Of a stretch of 64,000 bases of DNA, positions 24,020 to 32,083 are shown piece by piece (position 1 is the first letter of the stretch; every line of letters begins with the position of its first letter). The notes beneath the pieces are model-generated. The model was not told the DNA's origin. It saw nothing but the letters and a program-made list of their open reading frames with translations, and made no database searches. Made by a program: the position numbers and the translations under genes. Source of the stretch: Acidimicrobiia bacterium (GTDB taxonomy: Bacteria; Actinomycetota; Acidimicrobiia; Acidimicrobiales; Bin134); assembly GCA_022822905.1 (NCBI GenBank), contig JAJDYE010000031.1, positions 1 to 64,000 of the forward strand, read 5' to 3'.

Positions 24020-25186
24020 TCAGTTTGAGCCCTCATGCAATTCAAGCGCTCGAGTCAACCCATCTCTCCATTTTATGAAGGTATTTCGACTCGGTATTAT
24101 CTTTCTGATAGCTCTAGTCATGCGATCGAGCGGTGGTCGCAAAGTGCTGCTTAAATCATAAAGAGGTCCAAATGTCTGTTGAAGAACCTCTAAAGAATCA
24201 ATACCTAGCCCGCTTTGAAGAACCAAATTATTCAGAGTTCGGAGCAGATCTCGGGCAATTCCCACATTTTCACTATCATCATATTTGCCCAGTTGTCCAA
24301 TCAGAACCTCCATACCCCTGTCTACTCGCAATAGGTGATCCATATAGTCATCTGCTATACGGTCCATCTCCATGGCTGGACCATCTAGTCGCTTGGCAAA
24401 TTGTCGAGAAGCCACAAGTTTAGCTGAAGCTGGCTTGTGTGACTGATTAGCGATCTCCATTTCAGCCTTAGACAATTCCGCTATGGATGACAGTTCCTCA
24501 AGTGCTCCCTTTAGCTCCAGAATTGTCTGTTCGAACAGTGGCATTGCAGTTTCTAAGTCTGCTAACAGTTCAATAACCCCGTCACTGCTCTCAGCGCGTG
24601 TGGAATCATCAGAGTCATCTTCATCGCTTGCTCTGGTAAATTCCGCCTCAGTAATTTCGCCTTCTGATTCTTCAGAACGTCTTATTGCAGCAATAATTTG
24701 CTTAGCGAGGCTATTTATAGCTCGCCGATAGGCGTTTGAATTTGACTCTTCGAACCTAAGCTCCTCCCAAGGGAAGTATAGGCGATTGCTCAAGATACGT
24801 GCTATATCATCATGTTTATCGGTCAGACTTGGCGTCGGAAGATAGAGAATTGAGATTATTAGGTCGTCTCTATTGAGTCTTTGCTCTCGCTTCAGAAATT
24901 TGTTCACTTCTTTGCGACACATTTCACTCTTGAGAAAGGATGGTGTGATGATGGCTATCAGGAATGTAGAATGCTCGATAAGTGTGTCGATTCTTCCTTC
25001 CAACCTTTGACCTAAGTTGATGTCTTCGCGGTCCTGATAAATGGGAAACTCCACTCCTGTCAACATGCCGACTTCGTCTGCCAGATTGCGACGTAGATTT
25101 GTAATCCGCCTTTCTTCCCTTTCGTCGTCTTTGTGCACGTAGCTCATAAATGCTGCGTACGCATTGGATGTGGTTTCTTCTGACAT
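24020..25186 (-). CDS. TIR-domain protein 1, coupled to the methyltransferase gene
   Basis: A 388-residue protein. The TIR domain spans about residues 10-170: YAAFMSYVHKDDEREERR, VEFPIYQDRED, STFLIAIITPSFLKSEMCRK with candidate catalytic E93, then LIISILYLPTPS. An acidic linker (DEDDSDDSTRAESSD) leads to a helical domain of about 190 residues. The ATG is only 3 nt after the stop of the methyltransferase's C-terminal frame, and its ribosome-binding site (GGAG) lies inside that gene, so translation is probably coupled. It has the same length and architecture as the next gene, so the two are likely duplicates. Confidence 0.85.
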   Translation of the reverse strand: MSEETTSNAYAAFMSYVHKDDEREERRITNLRRNLADEVGMLTGVEFPIYQDREDINLGQRLEGRIDTLIEHSTFLIAIITPSFLKSEMCRKEVNKFLKREQRLNRDDLIISILYLPTPSLTDKHDDIARILSNRLYFPWEELRFEESNSNAYRRAINSLAKQIIAAIRRSEESEGEITEAEFTRASDEDDSDDSTRAESSDGVIELLADLETAMPLFEQTILELKGALEELSSIAELSKAEMEIANQSHKPASAKLVASRQFAKRLDGPAMEMDRIADDYMDHLLRVDRGMEVLIGQLGKYDDSENVGIARDLLRTLNNLVLQSGLGIDSLEVLQQTFGPLYDLSSTLRPPLDRMTRAIRKIIPSRNTFIKWRDGLTRALELHEGSN

Positions 25187-25189
25187 TTT

Positions 25190-28100
25190 CTAGCTCCGAG
25201 GCGGTTTGCGTTGGGCGGGGGTAGGAGTGGGGAGATCGGTGGCGGGAATAAGGGGGGAGGTGAGGACGTCGTCTAGGAGTTTGGCGGCCGTGGGGGTGAC
25301 TTGGATGGTGTGATCGAGGATGGCGAGGAGGCGGAGGAGTTCTTCCGTTTGGGTCCACTGGGTGGGGCGGATGTCGTCGAGAGGGCTGGACTTCTTGCCT
25401 TTGCGGGCTTGTATGCGATAGCCGAGCCATGAGGGGAGGACTTTGAGACCAGAGACTTCGAACTCCCAGACTTCGAGTGCTACTGGGGCGAAGGTGCCAG
25501 TACCGACGGTCAGGGTTCGGGCTTCAGGGTCATAGGCGAATTTTTCGGGCATTCCCTCCACGGTGGTGATTTCCTGGGTGGATGCTGGGGGGAGGTGTGG
25601 TTGACCGAATGGGGCGAATCGCTCCCCCAGGTGTGCCACCACAGCAGATCGCGGCCCAATTCCACAGCTTGATAGAACAGATCCGCATTGCTGGTGATCG
25701 GTAGGTGTACGGGACTTGCTCCCTCGGCTAGCTCATCGGCGAAACGGTCACTGAAAGTGGTAGTTGCCCCCAGGGCGTAGATGTAGGCCAGAAGATCCTC
25801 GACTGTGGCTTCAATGTTGAGCTGTTGGCCCAAGGATTCAAGAAGGCCTTCCGTGATGTTGGCGTCGCTTCCTCTACTGTCGCGATACAGCGGAATCACG
25901 TCCTTCGCTCCACGACCGCTGAAATAGTGAAGATCGGGAACGTAGGGGCTGACTGTGATCACAGGACCATGACCAAGCTTGGTGGTAGTCAGCGTGGCAA
26001 GGAAAAGCTGGTCCGGCCCTAATGCACTCCACAAATCAGGCCTTGCTCTGTCAGCCAGTCGATGGTCAGCGATAATCCATTGCCGATCAAAGCTCCTGAA
26101 GCCGTACTCCACTATGCCTTCTGGTTCATCACCTCGGTCAAGTAGGCCAAGTGGCCGTAGCGGTGTGCGACCATCAAGCAGAGGCATTGGCGTGCTCTCG
26201 ACGTTTCGAAACCCGGTTTCTCTGAGCATTTCTCCTCGATGACGCGGGACGGCTGCCACTACTTCCCGCCATCGTCTTTCCAGCAATGTTCTTGTCTCAC
26301 CGATTGGCCAAGTGCGCTTTAGCTGGCAACCTGAGTGGACCCATGGGAAGAGGTCGGAGATCTGGGGCCAGTCGTAGTACTGAGCGTCACTCTGAGGGGT
26401 CAGGCGGTCCAAACGGTCACCAGCCACCTGCTCGCAGATGTCTCCCAACGAGAGTTTCCTTAGCTGAGACAGTTTCTCTTCCCTTGTGCCTATGACGCGG
26501 TGATAGCGGACGGAGCACGTATCGGAGCGAGCGGCACTAGTCCGAACACCTACGGTGATGGCCACTTGTGTCTGGATGTCGAATACGTTTTCTTCTTTCT
26601 GGGCACCACGTCCCTCGCCGCCGAGATCGACAATCCACAGCTCATCGAACGCGTGGCGCAGTAGATTGCGGACTCCGCTGATCTTCCCGTCGAGATACGA
26701 CGAAGCGGTGATGAACGCAACAACACCGGGACCGGAAGGAAGCTGAGTGGCCTGCCATACGGCCCACACCCAGAAGTAGATGTAGTCGTTATAGACGTTC
26801 TTGATGTGGACACCTTGACCAGCCGCCCTCATTGGGTCGGTAACGGTGTCGAGCAAAGGCGTATTGCCGTTCTTCTTGGCACGCCCAGTCCTCCACTTTG
26901 CCGTTTCAGCATCAAACCAGGGCGTAACGCCAGGGGCGCCGTATCGGACGACTCCCCCCTTTCTGCTGCCAGAATGACCTTCTGCATGTTCCTCGCGGTC
27001 GTAGGGCGGGTTACCAATGACGACCGAGAAGCGCTCTGACTCCTTCAACTCTGCAGCGCGTTTACCCTCTTCGGCGACCGGGTCGCTTTCAATTTCGAGC
27101 TGGCCTTGGCGTGGGGCGTGATCAAGAGTGTCCGTAAGAAGCACCCGGGCACCGCTATCGACAACGCCTTCACCGTGCAGTTCCAGCGCCACCTTGAGGT
27201 GGGCAATGGCGTAAGGACCAAGCATTAACTCGAAGGCGTGCATTTGAGGCAAGACATGTTCGCGCAAGTGACCTGGCCAACCATCCGTTGAGCCGGTTTG
27301 TGCCACAAATGACTCCTTGGCCATGCGCAGCCAGGCAACCAGAAAGGTCCCTGTTCCAGTAGCTGGATCGAGCACGGAGATAAACGGCCTTTCGCCATCA
27401 ATTCCTTCGGGCACATCAAAGCCGTTCCGCTCGGCGACTTCGCCCCACGTCGATGGGTCGGCAACTCCCAGTGGCAAGCCAAACCGAGTCCTCAAGACCT
27501 CGTCGGTAGCTCTCACAATGAAATCGACCACGGGCTGGGGGGTGTAGAACGCCCCAGCATTGGCCCTCAATTCGGCGTCGTACTTCTTTAGGAATTCCTC
27601 ATAGAAGTGGATGACAGGGTCACCACCTTTGGCGGTGGAACCGAACCGGTCGAGAATTGACTCGACGTTTGTTGCCCTCAAGTCGGCCACGAATTGCTCG
27701 ATTCCGCTGCCTGCCATATCGAGCGAAGCTGCTTCGTCGTGGACCTGCTCAAAGAAGGCAGCTAGAAACGGATTGGCCAGAGGAACCGCCGAGAAGATCG
27801 GCGAGGAGCCAAAGCCCTCCGGGTCGGTAATCCGGCTGGTGAGCGTGCCGTAGACCAAGGTCTGAGCGCACATGTCAGCAAATCGAGTGGCATTGACATC
27901 GGATACGAGCTGAGTTCGAACCTCATCCATCAGCATGGAGAACGGCCCAGCACCATTCTCTTGCCTCAGCGCTTCTGCAATCTGGTCCCTCAGGTCACTC
28001 GCCGTGCGAGCCATGCGGTCGGCCAGTCGAGAAGCATCCCCGATCTCCTGACCGGGACGGAGTTTGAAGGCCTCTCTCCACTGCGTCTTCCAGAGACTTG

Positions 28101-28662
28101 GCTCACTGGGGTCTTCAGGCCACTCCAGTGCCGGCAGGAGCTCTTCAGCAAGCCGAGTCAGATACGGATGGGGCGAATGAATCGGTCGCCAAGCAAGCGA
28201 CCTGATTCTCGGGAGACGCTCTCCTTCGTCAAAGAACGCGATGAAGTGCATCTCAACCGTCGGACCGTTGCCGGTGAACACGATGAACAGCAGATCGTCG
28301 AGGCTCCAAGACGGGCGATTCCCTCTGCTCATCTGACGCTTTCGGGTGACAAGCGCTTGGAGCAGTCTTCGGAGTTGGGTAATCGGCAACCGCGGACCGC
28401 CAAATTCCACAAGGAAGATCCCCCACGGCTGACCAGCGGTAAGCGGGCGCATCTGCTGAAGACGAGTGAGGTCCGGAAGCTTGTCTTCGGCGATGCCAAG
28501 CTCGGCAGGATCCCAGTTGTAGGTGCTGTCTTCCAGATTGTCGTCTTCTAGGTCTGCGCCTTCTAGAGGCCAACCCAGCTCATCTCGCAAGTAGACAGAG
28601 ACTTGGGCAAAGGTGCGGATGCTCCGCAACGCTTCAATACGGTCTTGGAGCGCAGTGGGCAT
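25190..28662 (-). CDS. Type ISP-like N6-adenine DNA methyltransferase with specificity region, frameshifted near the C-terminus
   Basis: A large Eco57I/ISP-type methyltransferase of about 1,150 residues. Motif I DPATGTGTF (about residues 432-440) binds SAM and NPPYDRE (about 551) is motif IV. After the catalytic domain comes a target-recognition region (VLRNLLRHA..., WPQISDLFPWVHSGCQLKRT). The main frame ends at 25510, but the conserved C-terminus (LEVWEFEVSGLKVLPSWLGY..., RKGKKSSPLDDIRPTQWT) continues in the next frame down to 25190. One base is missing in a C5 run (G5 on the coding strand) at 25624-25628. The start ATG at 28662 overlaps the helicase stop as TGATG. With the helicase it would form a split restriction-modification enzyme. 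Confidence 0.75.
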
Positions 28663-31600
28663 CAGTTCAACTCCATCCAGCACATCAACTTGGGTTTAGG
28701 GGCGTCTAGAGGAACGTTTACTTGCTTGAGGTAGGTGTCTCGGACATGGCCGAGCACCAGCTTGCGAGCTTCGGTCAGGGTTGGCCTATCGGTGACGCAG
28801 CGGCGAGGGGTGTTGGGCTTGGAGCGGATGCACTCGATGATCTCCCCTGGCGATTCCAAGACTCTCTCTTGGTCGAGATCCCACAGGTACCACCTAGTGG
28901 GACCTGCTTCCAGGGCAAATGTCTGCTGCTCTGTGTCGAGCGCAGGCAGCCCGTAGCAGAAAAACACCCCGCGGGCGCCTCTGCTGAGTTTCTTGCGGCC
29001 TGAGAAAACTGATCCAGGGAACCCGTCGAGCCGCTCGGCCAACTCTGGGTGCTCCTTCATAAGGGTCTGGTACTCCAGATGCATGTCCTCAACTGCGGTG
29101 CGGGTGCCCTCGTAGGAGGCGTTGAACTCCTTCAGTGCCTCATAGTCGTCTTCGGGAGTGAGGAGCTTGCGTCCTTCGATACCCATCGTTTTCGAGATTA
29201 GGAGGGTCTTGTGGGTGACCCGCTCATACAGGGTGAGCATCCTCTTGAGATCGTCGGGCGGCAGAAAGTTCCAGAACAACACTTGCTCCCGCTCTCCGGT
29301 TAGCTCTGGATGGTCAGCAACCATGCGGGACTCAACTTCTGGATTCATGCGCCGGTCTACACGGCCGATGCGCTGCATGAGCCGCACGGGGTTCCAGTGG
29401 ATGTCGTAGTTGACCAGACGGCTTGCGTCTTGGAGGTTGAGGCCTTCCGACAACACGTCAGTAGAGATCAGCACCCTGATCTCTTTGTCGCCGTTGGCAG
29501 CCAGCTCTTCTGAACTGCTGGCGTTGTAGTAGGGGGCGAAGCGACGAATGACCTCGGCCCGATTTGCGGTCGATCCTCCGTCGATCTGCTCCACACCGTC
29601 GATGCCCGCTTCCTTCAGATGGAGGGCGACATAGCGGGCAGTGTCGGCAAACTCGGTGAACACCAGGACTTTGCGGTCTGCCAGGTCTTTGCTGCGAAGC
29701 AACCGTGTGAGCTTCTTGAGCTTGTCGTCTTGTGCCGGAGTGAACCGGCTGGTGAGTTCTAGGAATTGGGAAATCTGGTCGAGGTCGAGGAAAACCTCGC
29801 TCAGAATCTCAGTTACGTCGTATTCGTCGCGGGACAGCCGACTCTCGGCCGCAGCGTCGAGCAGCTCTTGGGGTACGACATCCTCATCGGCATCAGACTC
29901 GTCATCTTCGTCTGCGAAGGGCAGGCCTAGCTGACTCTCAGGGTGGTAGCCGATCACCGAGGCGTTCTGGCGCTTCCAGCGGTCGTAGCGATTCTTCTCT
30001 GCCTCGGTTTCGCTATGTGTCTCGACAAAGGCCAGCAGCTTCCGCAATAGAAGATCGAGCGACTTCTCAAAGGCGTACACCGAACTCTCGAACCGCTTGA
30101 GGAACATGGTGCGGATAAGGCCGACAACTTGTTTCTGGCGATTCTCCTCGAAGGCGTCGATGCTGTCGTCGGGACCGATGTAGTAGGCCAGCGGGTAGTA
30201 GATGGCCAGGGAGAAGAGGGGGTTCTTCTTCTCGAATGCTCTTTCGAATAGGTCAAGCACCTCTCCATAAGAAGACCGGATGGAATACTCGGCCACCCTG
30301 GGAGGGCGGCGTTCTGGAAATGCCGATGACTCCCCACGCTCCTGGATCTGGCTGGCCTTGGCGTATGCCCGGCTTCGCTGCACCACCAGCGCTCCGAAAA
30401 TCTCGTTGCCTGATAGTGCCTCGCTGGCCTCAGGAGTAAATCCCTCGAAGAGCGTGACTTCCTCTCCACCCAGCTGCTCCTTGAGCCGACGTTCCATGAC
30501 GTTGAAGCGCCCTGTGAGGCTGTGGACACCCAGGGTTTGGGAGAAATAAGCGTCGTCGCGCTGGGTGAACAACTCGACCATGTGTCGGAAGTCAGCCAGG
30601 CGGTTGTTGACCGGTGTGGCCGTGAGCAAGAACACTTGCTTTGGCCGTGTCGAGCTTTCAAGCAGGTCGAAGAGGCGCCAGTAGCGAGAACGGATGTCCG
30701 GTTCATCGGGGGTTTCGGGTCGACGACCTCGGCGACCGGGATTGCGGAAGTGGTGGGCCTCGTCGATGATCACGGCATCGGCCAGTTCGGAGATGCGATC
30801 GAACCGCTCGGGAAAATCGCCCGAGCGACTTAGGTCGGTGTGGCTGAATACAGTGAGATTCGAGAAGTCGGCACCGCCGCCAAAACCGCCGATGTGCGGC
30901 AACCACTGGCCTAGATGAGGCTCCCACACACCTTCTTTGGCTGCTTTGGGGGCGAAGATCACCACCCTCTTGTTCTCGTGCAACACCAGCCGCTCTACCA
31001 GCATCAGCCCGACGAAGGTCTTGCCCAGACCCACCCCGTCGCAGAGGAAGGCCCCTCCGTACTGGCGGGCGATCTTCATCAGCGACCAGTAAGCCTCACG
31101 CTGGTACTGGCCAAGGTGGGGGAACATCCGTGAGTGGGCCTCATCCCACTCGCCGGCGGTGAGTTCTCGGCCCCGGAAGAACTCGTGGAGGGCCTTGGCG
31201 TAGACATCGAAGGGGGTGAACTCGGCGGTGTGGCGAGTGATGGTCCGCAGCACCTCCTCGGTGACCTCTTCGGCCAGATCCCAGTGGATGTCGAACCAGT
31301 CTTGGAGCTCGGCTACCTCCCGGCCGCTCTGGATTTGGATGTTCAGCTCGACGTTCTTGGTCAGCCCGGCCCCGGTGAAGTTGCTGGAACCGACGAGCGC
31401 CTTGGCCCCAACCACGTCGAGCTTGGCGTGGGTTATGTAGGCCTTGGCGTGGAACTTGTCCTGCTTGTACACCCGGCACTCGATCTTGCCCTCCCTCAGG
31501 GCCTCCACCACCGCCTCCACGCCTTCAAGGAAGGGGTTGTCGTCCTTCTCGGATTCCAGACTGTTGTCCAGCCGCCCCACTCGGTGACTTAGTGCGTCGA

Positions 31601-31829
31601 CAAAAGCCTTGCGGGTCTTTAGCGATACTTCGTCGCCCATGAGAATGCGGATCTTGTCAAGCTGCTGCCACTTGCCATCGAGAGCCAGCAGCGCCCCGAT
31701 CTCGAAGAACCCTGTGGCGACGTCGAACGAGTCGGCCAAGTCGGTCCACTGCTGGAGGTACTCAAGCCCCGTCCACCCCGACACACTGTTGTCAACAATG
31801 AACAGCTCCCCGCCGCCCCTATCGCTCAC
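28662..31829 (-). CDS. PLD-nuclease / SF2 (SNF2-like) helicase, restriction subunit
   Basis: A 1,055-residue fusion. Residues 1-200 form a phospholipase-D-type nuclease domain with HAKAY (H127, K129) and GSSNFT (147-152). A SNF2-like helicase follows: Walker A GVGLGKT (about 265-271), DEAH box (IIDEAHHFRNP), STDVLSEGLNLQ, and motif VI QRIGRVDRRMNP. It is the first gene of the run helicase > methyltransferase > TIR > TIR. The nuclease would cut and the helicase translocate on DNA selected by the methyltransferase subunit, by analogy with type ISP enzymes, which carry all these parts in one chain. No UvrD or DUF1998 features of DISARM are seen. Confidence 0.85.
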   Translation of the reverse strand: MSDRGGGELFIVDNSVSGWTGLEYLQQWTDLADSFDVATGFFEIGALLALDGKWQQLDKIRILMGDEVSLKTRKAFVDALSHRVGRLDNSLESEKDDNPFLEGVEAVVEALREGKIECRVYKQDKFHAKAYITHAKLDVVGAKALVGSSNFTGAGLTKNVELNIQIQSGREVAELQDWFDIHWDLAEEVTEEVLRTITRHTAEFTPFDVYAKALHEFFRGRELTAGEWDEAHSRMFPHLGQYQREAYWSLMKIARQYGGAFLCDGVGLGKTFVGLMLVERLVLHENKRVVIFAPKAAKEGVWEPHLGQWLPHIGGFGGGADFSNLTVFSHTDLSRSGDFPERFDRISELADAVIIDEAHHFRNPGRRGRRPETPDEPDIRSRYWRLFDLLESSTRPKQVFLLTATPVNNRLADFRHMVELFTQRDDAYFSQTLGVHSLTGRFNVMERRLKEQLGGEEVTLFEGFTPEASEALSGNEIFGALVVQRSRAYAKASQIQERGESSAFPERRPPRVAEYSIRSSYGEVLDLFERAFEKKNPLFSLAIYYPLAYYIGPDDSIDAFEENRQKQVVGLIRTMFLKRFESSVYAFEKSLDLLLRKLLAFVETHSETEAEKNRYDRWKRQNASVIGYHPESQLGLPFADEDDESDADEDVVPQELLDAAAESRLSRDEYDVTEILSEVFLDLDQISQFLELTSRFTPAQDDKLKKLTRLLRSKDLADRKVLVFTEFADTARYVALHLKEAGIDGVEQIDGGSTANRAEVIRRFAPYYNASSSEELAANGDKEIRVLISTDVLSEGLNLQDASRLVNYDIHWNPVRLMQRIGRVDRRMNPEVESRMVADHPELTGEREQVLFWNFLPPDDLKRMLTLYERVTHKTLLISKTMGIEGRKLLTPEDDYEALKEFNASYEGTRTAVEDMHLEYQTLMKEHPELAERLDGFPGSVFSGRKKLSRGARGVFFCYGLPALDTEQQTFALEAGPTRWYLWDLDQERVLESPGEIIECIRSKPNTPRRCVTDRPTLTEARKLVLGHVRDTYLKQVNVPLDAPKPKLMCWMELN

Positions 31830-31941
31830 ATCCGCAACCTACCCCGAGCCTGCGACAGTTGGGGACATAATCCATCGATATAGAGGGGTGTAGATAGGGT
31901 GGCGAGGAACGTTGAAGTGATACGCGAAGGCCTAAACAGCC

Positions 31942-31980
31942 AGGTGGGGTGGCACTGGGTTCAGCGCCACCCCACCTTTT
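31942..31980 (+). terminator. Strong hairpin with U tract, oriented to the plus strand
   Basis: A perfect 12-bp stem (AGGTGGGGTGGC with GCCACCCCACCT) encloses a 12-nt loop and is followed by TTTT on the plus strand. It sits in the 254-nt gap between the helicase gene and the subtilase gene, both transcribed on the minus strand. The T tract fits termination of plus-strand transcription, for example of an antisense RNA or small RNA in this gap, although a bidirectional role is possible. Confidence 0.6.
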
Positions 31981-32083
31981 GAAGTTTGCTACCAGGAGCT
32001 TCGCCAACGGCGAGAGGCCTACCTGAAGCGTACCTAGGGAATTCTATCGGGCAGCATGACTAGGCCACCTTGGTTTCGTGACA

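Noticed and set aside
28662..31829. Assignment of the helicase/methyltransferase pair to DISARM or BREX
   Set aside because: No DUF1998 helicase, drmB, brxC, pglZ or similar genes are present. The PLD domain is fused to a SNF2-type helicase, as in split ISP-like restriction systems.
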